A stretch of DNA of 53,224 bases from Zygnema circumcarinatum (Eukaryota; Streptophyta; Zygnematophyceae; Zygnematales; Zygnemataceae): positions 1,297,785 to 1,351,008 of the forward strand of contig CM074815.1 of assembly GCA_037447605.1 (NCBI GenBank), given 5' to 3'. The position numbers were made by a program, and so were the translations under genes. This document shows, piece by piece, positions 22,001 to 38,268 of this stretch (position 1 is its first letter; the number at the start of each line of letters is the position of its first letter). The notes below the pieces were generated by a model. The model was not told where the DNA came from. It made no database searches and saw only the letters and a list, made by a program, of their open reading frames with translations.

Positions 22001-24528
22001 GAGATTGTCGAAGTCCTGCCCCCACAAGGGTATTTAATTTGAACATCTCTGGATTCAGCACATTCCCCTAAAACCACTAAAAGACGAGTCGTTGCTGTTG
22101 GTTTGGTCCTCTGCAGTGATGGAGTGAGCGAAGGACAGTTCGATCAAGTCCGGGACATGGAGGTCTATGCTATTCGCAAGGTATGTTTCATTTCCACTCA
22201 CGCAAGTAAAGGCCCTCTGCTTTGTTACTCTAAACCATTGGAATGCTATTCCTTCGGATCCAATCGCTCTATCATGTCTGGAACAACGGAAAGGTCTCTC
22301 CTCTGCTTTCCAGAACTTTAGGGTTTTAGGGTTCTTATCTTCAGACTGCTGCTCGTGCTGCGCCGAAAGGAGTTCCGCAGGTTTGCACGTGCAGATGTTT
22401 ACTTCACAGTGCTCCATACGTGGAAGTATCTCTGACCAAGCTAGTACACCACAAACCATCATTAACATAGACCATCATCACCATCAGCATCATAACCGTC
22501 ATAAACCGCGAAGGCAAGTCTCCAGGCAAGATAGAAAGGCAAAATGAAGGATAGGGGCTGTGTTATCCGTCACCTTTTGTTTTGGACGGCACCTGCTCAC
22601 TGAAAACAAAGCACTGGGCAATGCAGGCTTGCCAGGCACTGGCCCCGGGCTACGTTCCGAAGGTGACTTTCATTGTGGTGCAAAAGCGTCACCACACGCG
22701 GATGTTTCCCAAGAGCAGGGATCAAGCTGACGGCAGCGGAAATGTGCTTCCAGGTATTCCCCTTTTTCACACTCTGTTTATGCCCCCCATACTTGTTGGG
22801 AGCTGCCTCAGAAGAAGAGTAGAGGAGGAATCACCGCCTCAGCTTGGGAATTCAAACAGATTGGTGTTTTTGGTGGAATGAGCACCATCCGGAATAGGCA
22901 CATAGAGGGATTCACGTGTGTTTAGGAGTTTGGGCTATTTGCCAAAAGTAACGCAGGTTAGTTACTGGGTCAGGCTGGTCTCTTATATCTCCATGGCAGC
23001 CACACTTTTCAGGATAAGCTGCCAGCTTAAGTTAGCATGCCAACTTGTCGATACTTTTTTAACAGAACGTGGGAATGGAATGTTTTTAAAGTCTTCATAA
23101 TGCAACTTAGGGCAACTGGGGAAGGATAGTTAAATGTGCTACTAGCCATGTAACTCTGTAGGTGTGATTGACTTGGGGTATTTGCAATTCGCAAAGTGAA
23201 GTGCTGTGTTGTCTGAAATTAATACTGTATCCTGAGCTTTTTTTGGAGCAGGAACTGTTGTGGACACCCATATCTGCCAGCCCAATCAATACGATTTCTT
23301 TCTGTGCAGCCATGCTGGTATCCAGGTGACAAATGTGACTAAAAGTTGATTCCGGGTAGGGTCAGGCAGCAGTGTTGTTGTCATCATAAATATGATAAAA
23401 AATGATCTCCTCATTTGTGTTGTCTCATTTCAGTGTGATGATTGAGTTATTGCTAGTTTTCACATGATGTCATGCACTATTTTTTTTGTTTTCTACTGAC
23501 GCGTTTGTGTGTCGGATTGGCAGGGTGTCAGCAAACCTGCAAAGTATGTGGTTTTGTGGGACGAGAACAGGTTTGGTTCTGACGATCTGCAGAGCCTGAC
23601 AAACAGCCTCTGCTACACGTAAGATCCCTTTGCTCACCCGTTGGTTCCAATTTGTAATCTAAATGTGGATCATTAGGTCATGTGAGAAGGTTCCCATAGG
23701 TGGTACATGGCTATTTCAACAGGCTTTTTTGCGACATCTTTTTTGCATGAATGAATATATGGCTTCCAAAACCGGTCCTGAAGGTGCATCCAGTGCTCCT
23801 TCGGTCTTTATGTTCTAAGTTTTCGTGCTGATTTTGTGTGGGCATTTTCGTTTTGTGGGGACTTTCTCAGCTACGCTGGCTGCACTCGCTCTGTCTCTGT
23901 AGGTGAGTGCTTACATTGTTCACTCGCCCCCCTGAGTGTCTCTATCTCTACAATGGAAGTTGTACGTGTTACGTTTGTATCTGCCTGTTGTGTTTCTTTG
24001 TATAGACAGTTAAACCAGGGGACGGGTTTGCAGCCATGCATTGTTGCCTTGCCATTAGTATTGAAATGGCGATACCTTTGTGCCATTGACGTTTCGGCTC
24101 ACCCGGAAATGTGAAGCCATTGTTGGCCGTCTGTGTTTATCCAAACCTGACCAACCATTCAGTTGAACAAGCTGTCGTTTAGCACACAAACCTTTATATT
24201 CGTTTCATCAAGTGATTTGCTCTTCTGTACATGGGGTTCTTGGCTGTTTGAGTAATGACTGGCATTCGCTCGTGTTTTCTTCTTTTTTTTGAGTGCAGCC
24301 CCACCGGCCTACTATGCGCATAAACTGGCGTTCAGAGCCCGCCTCTATCTTGCAGCGGACCAGTCAGACAGCGGCTCTCAGAGGGGTGCATCGCGTTCGC
24401 AGGCGGGAGTGAGTGCAGGAGGAGTGAGCTCTGCTAGCCGCTCAAGTCGAGATGTCGAGGACAGCATCTTTGTGCAGGCTCTCCCTGACCTGAAGGAGAA
24501 CGTCAAGAATGTCATGTTTTACACTTGA
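15094..24528 (+). CDS. AGO: Argonaute protein, AGO1/5/10-like clade, 22 exons
   Basis: Small-RNA-guided silencing effector. Exons: 15094-15699, 16068-16297, 16549-16704, 17131-17300, 17590-17699, 17891-17994, 18351-18501, 18803-18919, 19193-19300, 19465-19527, 19680-19817, 19943-20114, 20649-20770, 20993-21130, 21292-21434, 21867-21929, 22117-22180, 22627-22753, 23252-23325, 23524-23618, 23871-23902, 24299-24528. All introns are GT-AG and the total is 3213 nt (1070 aa). Order: Pro/Gly/Ser-rich N-terminus (1-185), ArgoN, PAZ (about 390-520), MID (about 650-745), PIWI. The slicer tetrad is complete: D779 in [14 protein letters not shown]820 in RQEIIGD, D865 in [12 protein letters not shown]1002 in [11 protein letters not shown]. 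The end ALKEN-type block ([13 protein letters not shown]) is typical of plant AGO1 relatives. Oddities: an extra 12 residues at 371-382 and an unusual 5'-base loop at 702-709. Catalytic slicing is expected; the AGO1-clade placement is by eye. Confidence 0.95.
17795..17868. repeat. CT-rich tract in AGO intron 5
   Basis: Imperfect CT microsatellite shortly upstream of the 3' splice site of exon 6. Its length could vary between individuals. Confidence 0.7.
18963..19052. repeat. (GA)45 microsatellite in AGO intron 8
   Basis: Ninety bases of uninterrupted GA repeat between coding exons 8 and 9. It creates long spurious Arg-Glu and Ser-Leu frames on the two strands that are not genes. Confidence 0.97.
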
Positions 24529-25256
24529 GAATGATGCCACAGGAAAGAGTTTCAGAAAAGGAAGATGGCAAAGGTGTCTGTTGATTCATGTCGATTGGAA
24601 AGAAGAAATCGTCCGTTATTGCAATGTGTTACGAGGGAGTGATAATTTTGAGCAGTGGTAGTCGTTTGGTTTTTAGACTACAGATTGTACATAAGATGCT
24701 TTCTTTTGTGTGTGGCGTTTAGAGTGCATGGCGACTGGCAGAACTTTGAAACTTTTGAAACTTAAGGATTTTTTCTGCACAATTGGATGTATGAACAAGA
24801 CTAGATTCTGGAAAAGCTGTTGTTTCTGAGTAGTATAGTTTGTGAGTGAAAATGAGTGGAAATGTGAATTATCGTTGGATGTACTTTTGAGTGATGAGTG
24901 AGAGTAATGATGGTTCTTCAGTTTTAGTGACGGCGGTTTGAATGTCGGCAACGAGGTACGTGATACAACCCAACACAACCCTAGTTGGCACAAGCTACAA
25001 AGGCATTGTTCTCACTCAACCTCACCTGAAACATTGTCCCAACACAAACCTAATCTGAACAGAGCTACTCATGGAACTTGGTGTCAACACAAACCTACCT
25101 GGCCAAGACCACAAACGAAGGTTACTACACAACCCTGCTTTGTAAAACTACACATGTAACATGGTCTCATTCTTTTTCAGAAACATGCGAGTCCCATGTC
25201 CCTACTACGAATGGCTGCCATCTCCTGCGCCCTTCTCCTTATCTGCCATCATCACA
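24529..25256. other. AGO 3' UTR and convergent intergenic region
   Basis: The space between the Argonaute stop and the end of the convergent reductase gene. T-rich sequence follows the stop, as expected for a 3' UTR. The second half has loosely repeated ACACAAACCT-type words (about 24965-25130). No gene was recognised. Confidence 0.45.
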
Positions 25257-26393
<1,137 letters not shown>

Positions 26394-26893
26394 AATGTCT
26401 TCTCTTAATTCTGAAGGGCAACTCGACACTCTCACCCCCCTCCGCTATCCCTTTCTCGATCGTAGCAGAGAGAGCGCCTTATGTAGCCTTCCGAGAATGA
26501 CATGCATTCATTTTTACGACGGCCATGCACGGCCATGCAGCAGCCAATGCATCTTCCAATGTAAGACCTAAATCTCGCGCGTGGTTATCCAACGGTCGCC
26601 CGATCTCACACGCGACCACGTGGCAGATCCAACGGCTATTGCTCGAAATCTCGCAAGTGGCTATCCAACGGTCCCATTGTCCCGACGCCTTGAGTCGTTC
26701 ACACTGTCCGTTGTCGCCCATCGATATCATCTCGATACGTGTTTCCGTATCGTACTGTTCATACACTGTGCTAAGCGATATATCGACCTTCAAGAAGCTC
26801 ATTCACAAGGGCGCATTTTGAAAGTCAGGACTCAGGAGGCAGTTTGTCCTCCCTTCTACCTCCTGGAAGGCCCTCCTGCAACGCCTATCCGCC
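26394..26893. promoter_or_regulatory. Shared reductase/RPT3 divergent promoter region with MSA-like motifs
   Basis: Five hundred bases between two divergent ATGs. Two 28-nt direct repeats (26570-26597 and 26646-26673, 25 of 28 identical) each carry TATCCAACGGTC. A third site at 26628-26638, TCCAACGGCTA, matches the mitosis-specific activator (MSA) consensus YCYAACGGYYA completely. A CCACGTGG core lies at 26616-26623. MSA sites are bound by three-repeat MYB factors; use here is inferred. Confidence 0.55.
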
Positions 26894-29901
<3,008 letters not shown>

Positions 29902-31432
29902 GCTTAGCATTAGGGTTCGGAGGGGCTGCAAGGGGCAACATTGGTGGGTCGTTTCAAGTGAGTCTGATGAGGAGGGAGAGGATGCGGTACATCTCGGTGC
30001 CGAATAGTTGTGCATGTTGTTGTAGGGATGGATACGGATGCTCACATTCTGCTGTAAATTGGTGCACTCAATAGGAAAGCGCCCCTGTATACTGTGTCGA
30101 GACTTCCGAGCTCTTCCTCTTCAGCCAAAAGATAGCATTGTTAATTCATGATCTGGTTCCTATTGTATTGTGCACCTGGTTGGAATTGCGATGTAAATAG
30201 TAGTGTAATAGATGTGCACGTAGTGCAGCACTGGTCAGTTGAGATGTGCATGAATGGCTCCAATGCCGCCAGACAGCCGGCGAGTGCACTTCCGCCTCTC
30301 TGGACAGTTGCGGCCACCTCACGGAAGGAGTGCAGGTCACAGGTCAAACCATTGGAATTAATCGTCAACAGTCATTCATTTGTCCACGACGGTTGCAAAC
30401 GATTAGCGCCACTTGATTCACTCTTCGTCGGACACTGGCAATTGTTGCAAGCGTTGCTTTGCAGACCTGGTCAGCCATCGCCAATGATTCAAACCAGTTG
30501 GGTTCACTTTTGGCCAACCATCCGCAATGGTCACAGTTTGCTCGCAGACCTAGCCAGCCCCTGCCCTGGTTTGACCCGCGCATTACCGTGAGTGGTTGTG
30601 TATGGTGCAGGTTCAGTACCAGCCTGCTCACTCACTGTTCTCAGCAACCTTGTGTTTGGTTGTTATTACATTTTTACTGCACTGTATTAGGGCATGTCTA
30701 GTTCTTGGCGAACGAACGTTCTTGTACAACGATCTTAAATCTGATATCAAAATGAGTACTTTGGGTAGACATTGCGATCCGCTTTCAAAAGAATACTCCA
30801 TATAAAAACAATTTAGAACAAGTGAAAAAAGAACTCTTGCTGGATGTTTTAGGTTCTGCCATACCCTATTCTAACATTGTAAAGGTAGGCAACTTCAACA
30901 CTTGTAAACAGGAAGTGAGAAGTGGCATTGGTCTCACTTGTAAACCTCACCACTGCATCGCCATCGTGAGACAAATCAATGCCAATTCCTCCCCCTCTTG
31001 TAAACGTCTAAGCACCACTGTGAGTGCAGAGGCTGCAGAAAACCGAAGCACCCGAAAACTGGCAACCAAGGTTCGCTCGGCGCACGCGCTTCTACGGGTG
31101 GGCTGTGGGCCAAACCTTTGGGGGTTCGTCACGGCAACCCGAAAGTTGAGGCATCTTCCAATGACTACTCGCCACGTGGAAAATTGTGCCACGTGGCGAA
31201 TAATCATTGGAAGTCGTTCTTCTAGAGACGTGTCTCTCGCCGGGAAGAGGAGCCCTCGGCCGCTTCTGCCACTTCAGAGGAAAGTTGACTCCTGTAGGTG
31301 ACCACTCGCCGTGGATGCCGTGCTGCTGCTCGTGGAGCTACCAGCCATGGCCGGGGGAGGGCGGCGAGCTTTGGGGACGGCCGGGGAGTCGTAGTGGCCA
31401 GGGGGAAGGTCCCTGGCGGAGGAGAGGGGAGC
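29902..31432. other. Intergenic region RPT3 to transporter
   Basis: Holds the RPT3 3' UTR and the transporter promoter. Repeated words around 30880-31010 (CTTGTAAAC three times; GGCATTGGTCTCAC and a loose inverse) suggest remains of a small repeat. The only clear structure is the G-box hairpin at 31155-31213. No further gene recognised. Confidence 0.45.
31155..31213. promoter_or_regulatory. G-box inverted repeat upstream of transporter
   Basis: Two 25-nt arms (31155-31179 and 31189-31213, 23 of 25 complementary) around a 9-nt spacer. Each arm carries a CCACGTGG palindrome, the perfect G-box/ABRE core bound by plant bZIP and bHLH factors. It sits 220-278 bp upstream of the start codon. It could be a paired binding site or the relic of a small foldback insertion. 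Confidence 0.6.
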
Positions 31433-34400
31433 ATGGCGACCATGGATCCCCAGTCGCGGAATGGAGTGGTGCTGTGTGCCATGTGCAAGAGCATTGACAC
31501 GAGCGGCCACACAAAGACCTTTGCTCACGCCTATGATCGGCAGAAAGGAGAGGCAGCGCTGAAGTCGCGGGTGCTCAATGTGCTCCTGGTTTCGGGAGAC
31601 TGCTTCTTCATCGCTATGCAGGTGCTAAGGCCTGTTCGTTATCTCGTTATCACCCGCAAGTCACATCGCATTTAGAACAGGAAAAGTCCATTTGCAGATT
31701 GCTGAACATGTAGACTGAACGCCATGCAAGTTAAGAGTGTTCAAAGGAGCACGGGGGAGTTCACGGTTAATCTGTAGGCAGCAGAAATCTGAAACGCTAT
31801 TCAGAATATTCAGATGGATGTGCTCGAACTGAACGAATCTGGAAGCCCTAATTCTCGAAATGCTGTTTAAGCTGGGCTTTTGTAGACTGACGAGCTGCTT
31901 GTTCGTACCTGCGGGATAATTGCAGCCTATTCTGGTGTACATGTCAAAAGTTGATGGCAAGTTTCTTTTCAACCCCGTGAGCGTGAATCTCCTCACTGAA
32001 CTATGCAAGATGGTCTTCGCCGTTGGAATGCTTTTCATTCAGGTCTATAATCTTCAACCTTTGTCCAGGCATTCTATTCTGTGAAGAGCTGTTCTTGCGA
32101 TTAGTGAATGGTGCATGCCACTTTTTCGGAGAACGCTCTACTCTCTCAATTTCGACGAAGTTTGTGCATCCAATCACCTAGCTGTGGCATTCTACTTGAG
32201 TGTAACATGTACCTTCTATTGGATATTTCAGGCAAGGAAGCAGGCGCCTGGGGAGAAATCTTTGTTATCCTCGTCCGTAATTTTTAAGGTGAAGTTAAGT
32301 CAGGCTGACTATTATGCTTAGTGCTCTCCGGTTCGTGTAGAGTCCGTGTGACTGAGGGAAGGGCTTAAGTGTGAGTTAGCCTTGCGGATTTTGGTAGGCA
32401 ATGCTGCTTAATGCTCCACTACCTGGTGAAATGAAGGCGTTCGTGTACGAACGCAACTATTTCGTGTCCTTCAGGGTTAATTTTATCCTGCTCTAATCAT
32501 GTTTTGAAGAGTCGACATCGAGGTGCCAAACACTTTCGATGAAAAACTTTGCGATTTTTATCGTTGAAATGGCTTCGCTGTTATCTGACATAGGGTAGGT
32601 TAAGCTATTCTGACCGAAAGGGTGGGGTTGGCAGGCAGCAAAGGCGAATATCCTTCTGGCAGTGCCCTCTTGTCTTTACACTATCAACAACTACCTCAAA
32701 TTCATTATGCAGGTATTAGAGAGGGGGTTTTCCTTTTGAGATTTGCTGTGCTTATGGTTGCCTCGCAAACTTTGCATCTTTCACTTTGACTATGCAAAGT
32801 CCTTCGCAAAGTCCTGAAGGGATTGCATGTTGGCTCATTCATGCATTGGACAGATGAAGACAAGCACAAGGGTCCATAAGCTTTTTGAGACTCCTAAGCC
32901 ACCATAGAAGCCTCGTTTTCCTATGCACTTATTCAGAGGCAATACTGGTGGGGGCAAAACAGACAGCAAGCATGATTGCAGTTTATGTAACTGGTCTCGA
33001 GCTTAAAGTATCATAATAGAAAATCTATTGGGATGGATGCAACACAGTAAGTAGAGGAGAGTATTCTGTTTACGACAGCTCTGAATTAACAGTTAACAGA
33101 CTTCTTGTCTGACATTTCCATATCTGCCTTACATGTGGCTCGTACTTATTCATTAAGTGCAATATGTACTGCTTTTTTGACATTATATACAGAGTTTTCA
33201 AGTCAGCATTCTTGATTTGTCGTGTGGTTTTTTCACTAAGTTTTCATCTCCTCACTCTCTACACCCCCTTCTGGGTTAGCGAGTTGTTGATCCTTTTCTT
33301 AGGCCGCGATTGAACGTTAGTAATCTTTGGCGATGTGCTCTCTGGGCAGTTGTATTTCAAGCCAGCGACAGTGAAGATGCTCAGCAACCTGAAGGTGAAT
33401 CTTGCATTCCTTGTCAGTTTACATTGCCGTCGGAAAAGAAAAGTTTGTCTTCGATAGTGGCATTTTAGTGTGCCAATCGTAGGATTTGGTTAGGGGTTTC
33501 AGTATGGCTCCGCAAAATTTGTATAACATTAGTGTATGTTCACAGAGCAGACTGCGATTGTGATTTACTGCAAGTCAGTGCAAGCTATTTCTCTTATTTT
33601 CAGCATTGATTAGAATTTTAGTTTGGCAAAGGGCAGTTTTAGCCTGGAAACATGAAGAGTATTATAACAGCAGATGGGAACAGGCACAGCTGCAAGCTGC
33701 ATTCTCACTTCCGGCTTAATATTGTGGTGGATGGGGGCTCTCATCGGCAGGTCCTCACAATTGCTTTCCTCCTAAAGTTTATTATGAAACGGCAATTCAG
33801 TCTATTGCAGGTAACGTGCACTTTCTATGTCCTCCTATAAATGTAGCAACAGTAAACCCAGAAGTAACAAAGGCATTTTTTTTCAGTGTACCAGCTGAAA
33901 GATTCACGGAATCACATACATAGTATAGTATAGTTGCATATGCAACAATGTTGATCAGGGCATTTATTGCAGGGCTAAGGCCCTCAGGGATGAATTACCT
34001 TTGTGCAGTGGGAGGCGCTTTTTCTCCTCCTTGTCGGCATCAGCATCAACCAGTTGCCATGTGGACCTAATGGAAGTGAAGCCCTCTCCGTATCAGCTAT
34101 GGCGTGGTTCTGCACATTCCTTTCAGTATGTTTGCTGCACCTCTCCAGCTGCCACTGTATTCAAGTTAGTGGTGCATTTTAGGAATGCTAGTGGGACGAC
34201 GAGGGACATAACTGAAGGATTACAGTAGTGAATGTGGTGTGTGTGTGTTTGAGTCGCGGAAAAGCTCGTTGCAACGGAGTGTTCCATGTCAGAAGTCACT
34301 GCAAAGCATTTACGTAACCTGATTTTTTCTTACATGTAAATCTTCTGTTTTCAGATGGATAGTGTGGGAGGAGACTTGCTCATATACTAAGCTGTAGAAA

Positions 34401-36502
34401 GCTGCATTTTAGTAGGATTTGTTTCAGAACCATAAACAGAGCAAAGTTTGTCAGTAGTGACTTTGGCACGGGTTGGCATGGGTGGGGGGGGTCAACTATA
34501 TAAAGAAATCATCAGTCATATTGCACTGCGTGGCATGGTATTACATGTGATTCAGCAATGCAGTAACAAGTCAGCGATTAGTGGGAGCAGGTGACTATCC
34601 CCTCAACTGCTTCAGTCTACAATGAATTGGCTCTCAAGAGCCAATTTGAGACAAGCGTGCACCTTCAGGTATGCTTCTTTTCATTCACATCAAAAAAGCA
34701 TCTTGCCTTGGCTTCTTGTCAAGTTAGGTGTGGGTCCAAAGGTGCTTTTGGCCTCTTAATTGATAGTGGGAGGAGGCATGATGTGGAATCGGAGAGGAAG
34801 AGGCGAAGACAGAGAGCAGCCTCACGCTTTTGCTGTTGCTAGAGGCTGCGCCCTTTCTGCCACAGCAGTGATTTCCTGACTGTGGATAAGTTGACTGTCG
34901 TGCAGAACCTCTTCATGTATTGCTATGGCGCGGCTTTCAACTTGCTCTTTATCCTCTTACTCAGGCTCGTCCAGAGTGAGTGAGCCTCTTATTATCAAAG
35001 ACGTCTCTGGTTGTAGAAGAATTTTGGCATCCGGCGAGTAATGTACAAGCTCGTTATGTTCAGTATTTGATATAGGTCTGCTGCCCGGTCTGGGTGGAGC
35101 AGCAGGGGGAATTGACAAAGGGAGGAGCGGCTTGGGAGAGGACCGGTTGACGCAGGGGACAAGGGACTTGACCTCTTTAGTGGGCACTCGTGGGCCACCA
35201 TGTTTCTCATCGCCAACAACGCCATGCAGGGCATCCTCTCCTCATTCTTCTTCAAGTATGCTGGTGAGAATCTTATTCATGTAAGACCACTATAATATAG
35301 ATGAATTACTGGAGGACAGATGGACCACAGGAATGTTCTCATGTGGGCCATTTTCAGAACATAAGTGAGGGACAAACTGCCGCCACGAGAACTGGTTTGT
35401 CTTCCAGGCAGATGCTGTGTCTAGGCAGGGACTGGTCTATCTCCTCCACTTTCTGGATGTACCAGCACACCCGGGCTATTTGAGGTCGAGTAGTTTCTTT
35501 GTGTTGATCACTTTTTTTCGCTACAGGGGAGAGCTGGCATGCTGACACTCGTGAATTCCTTGCAGATACCATCCTCAAGAAATACTCATCGACAGTGGCG
35601 ACCATCTTCACCGGCTTGGCTTCGGCCGCCCTCTTTGGCCATCAAATAACCGTCACTTTTGTTCTCGGTGTGTCTGTGGTGCTGATCTCAATGCACCAGG
35701 TACCATTCCACCTGTCTTTGGTGCCTTTTTGATCCCTCTATCCTTACCATAACCGTTTTCCTGTCTTGACAACGTGTCTCTTGTTTGACTAATGATGCAC
35801 AATGAATAAGGCTTGTTTCCTCATCCTTTTTTCTTGTCTGAAACGCTTGCAAGCCTGCTTGCTTGCCTGTTGGGATTTTTGAAGCGGATTTTCTTACGTT
35901 GAAATCTTTTGTATGCTGTGTTGCGTGCAGTTCTTTTCTGCTGCAGCGCAGCCCAAGAACGCGCCTAATCATGACGGCTACAGTCCAATCCAGCAGTCCA
36001 ATCGGACCAGAAGCAGGTGCGCTCTCTTTCAACATCTGCAAGTTTTTGGGAACTAAAGTTGTGAATTGAATGGAAGTGAGAGAGGAGGCATGTTATTGAC
36101 CTGTTTGAATGACGTCCAGCTGGCGCTCCATCGCGTCACTGATGGGACCCGAGTACCCTTTCTTGTTCTGAATCCCTCGAAGCCGATGCCGTTTTTACAC
36201 ATTGGGAGTTGTAGTAAATGTGGGTTTCTTCATGGCTCATGTGCAGGACTCTTCAAAAGGATTCATCTTTGCTGAATCTGACAGCTGGAGCTGTTGAGGA
36301 GGTAATTCTGACAAATCCTGACATCAAAAGAAGAACATCGTTAAAGATGTGGCATGATGATGAGAATGTTTTTTTTTAAACTTCCCCATGTGGGTTTAGT
36401 TGTGTAAGCTTTACTCTTGCTCACTGGCGTTGGGTAGGCTTTTTTCTTCAGGTGAACCATGTCAGAAGAAGCAGTGAAAGTGAGCCCTTTCTACCGCGAT
36501 AG
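31433..36502 (+). CDS. Nucleotide-sugar transporter, CMP-sialic acid transporter-like (CSTLP type), 14 exons
   Basis: Golgi-type multi-pass antiporter of the NST/TPT family; closest by eye to plant CSTLP4/5 proteins. Substrate cannot be read from sequence. Exons: 31433-31621, 31926-32042, 32232-32288, 32635-32712, 33350-33394, 33751-33810, 34009-34125, 34591-34668, 34906-34975, 35156-35263, 35566-35699, 35931-36016, 36247-36301, 36452-36502. Total 1245 nt (414 aa), all GT-AG. The N-terminus has a CAMC pair and [10 protein letters not shown]. Family blocks follow: [82 protein letters not shown]. The tail is hydrophilic and ends EPFLPR, like the VPLLPR-type end of the plant homologues. No break seen. 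Start chosen at the first of two close ATGs. Confidence 0.93.
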
Positions 36503-37470
36503 GAAGAAACTTTCCGACATCGCAGCTATGCACCGGAGTCATCGTGCACCGTCATACTCTTTTGTACATTCAAAGGCTTTCACTGCCCCGCGCCCTTATC
36601 TGGTGAAGTAGCAGCTGCATAAATGTTTGTGTGATGTGAAGTGGCAGCGGTGACGTACTGAGAAGCTTCTCGGATGGTTTTGAAGTCCTGCAAAGGACAG
36701 CTCAGTTAAGCCAAAAGGTGGTCGGAAAGTGGTCGATGGTCGACTGACAGTGCTTTACAAATGGAGAACAAACTCTGTTTCTGTTTTGCAAAAAGGAAAG
36801 AAAAAAAAAAACGATTTTCGGCTTTTGACAGTGGTAGTTTCGACTTCAAATAGAAGTCTACACTTTGAAATTTTTTACATTCATTTGTTCCCGTCAGGAT
36901 CTTCAACTCTGGCGGACTTTGACTTATGACGTATAAATGGTGCTTTTTTTCTGAAGAGGGTGTGCGATATGTGGCCTGTGAGTGAATGGCATTGCGGCAT
37001 GTGCCCCGCTCTTTTCGCATGCATATGGTCTTTTTATCAGTCTGCTTCCCCATACCTCGAGGGTCAATATCATGACATATGAATACTATGACATGTGTTT
37101 TAAGTGACAATTTGTGCAAAAGTGGAATGTTCTCTCAACTGCTCCCCAGTGCCCTTGCAATTTCAGCCCCTCCACGCCCTCCCCGCCGGCCTTAACCGCC
37201 TCCCTGAGTCGCCTTCCTCTGTAGCCTCAAACTAAACCCCAAATCGATGGCTCGTCTATTGCCGGTACCGGTACTGCACTATAGAAAATACCAATGTCGG
37301 AGACACCTCGATAAAGTTACACGCTTTTATTGACAAGAAGAGGTTTCATGACTTTACACTCCCAAAGACCAAACTTTCCATACAACTACAATATACGACA
37401 AATAACGTACGGTCCATGTACGGATTAGCCGAACGTGCCAACACGCGGCTTTAACCGTACACTTTATTTG
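36503..37470. other. Transporter 3' UTR and intergenic region, no gene seen
   Basis: AT-rich sequence after the transporter stop, then GTAC/TACGG-rich sequence from about 37390. A GGTACCGGTAC palindromic word lies near 37263. No coding signature recognised. Confidence 0.4.
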
Positions 37471-37472
37471 TA

Positions 37473-37850
37473 CAGTAGGACCCCATCATATTTTCCACCT
37501 GGTTTTAGCAAATATCCGGCGAAAATATTGTTTTTGGCAAACATCAGGTCTGTGTTACCAATAGGCGAGCGAAATTATGTTAGAGTTCATGTATAATCGT
37601 ACGTATCGTACCGTATCATATCGTACCGTACCATACTGTAACGTTTAGCATCGGCTACTACAGCTCGTACGGCTAGTACGGATAGAACCGTATCGGGGCG
37701 TTTCGTATCGTATCGTATCGTATCAAAGCCAAGAAGGAGTGAAGAGCGAGCGCCTCTTACGGCGGCACGTGCGGGGAGATTAGGTGAGTTTTGCGTAAGC
37801 CCGTGACGGCTAGTACAGCTAGTACGGCTAGTACGGCTAGTACGAATAGT
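37473..37850. repeat. Foldback left arm with TAGTACGGC tandem repeats
   Basis: Contains clusters of CGTATCGTAC-like words and, near its inner end (37808-37850), a tandem array of the 9-mer GCTAGTACG. The same arrays appear inverted in the right arm (38035-38090). Confidence 0.8.
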
Positions 37851-37862
37851 ATGGATACAGTA

Positions 37863-37895
37863 CAGGGGGTCCTCGTCATATTTTCCACCATCAAC
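37863..37895. repeat. Internal pogo-like end inside the foldback loop
   Basis: CAGGGGGTCCTCGTCATATT preceded by TA, then TTTCCACC, matching the outer end at 37473. It is followed by a GTCACCAATAAATTCGC stretch like the TTACCAATAGGCGAGCG of the outer arm, so a second, partial copy of the element end lies inside the loop. Confidence 0.6.
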
Positions 37896-37986
37896 AGTGC
37901 GTCACCAATAAATTCGCACCGATTTTGCCGAAACCACCATTTTGTACGGTAACCTCGTGTTAGCCGTACTATTCGTACTGTCCGTA

Positions 37987-38034
37987 CCCTAAAAACCCTA
38001 AAAGCCCTAAAAACCCTCAAAACCCTCAAAACCC
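37987..38034 (-). repeat. Degenerate telomere-like repeat
   Basis: Six units of CCCTAAAAA, CCCTAAAAG and CCCTCAAAA type, 8-9 bases each, on the plus strand. Related to the plant telomere unit TTTAGGG read in reverse but with one or two extra A residues. It lies in the foldback loop, not at a chromosome end. Confidence 0.6.
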
Positions 38035-38268
38035 GTACTATTCGTACTAGCCGTACTAGCCGTAATAGCTGTACTAGCCGTTACGGGCTTACGCAAAACT
38101 CACGTAATCTCCCCGCACTTGCCACCGTAAGAGGCGCTCGCTCTTCTCCCCTCCTTTTTGGTTCCAAAATATTCGATGATTTCCGATACGGTACTATCCG
38201 TACTAGCAGTACGAGCTGGAGTAGCCGATACGGTACGATGCGGTACGATATGATATCAAACGATACGA

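Noticed and set aside
30365-30631. Possible small gene between RPT3 and the transporter
   Set aside because: Frames on both strands overlap, no conserved motif or splice pattern, no homologue recognised.
37987-38034. True telomere or chromosome end
   Set aside because: Only six degenerate units, flanked on both sides by transposon sequence.
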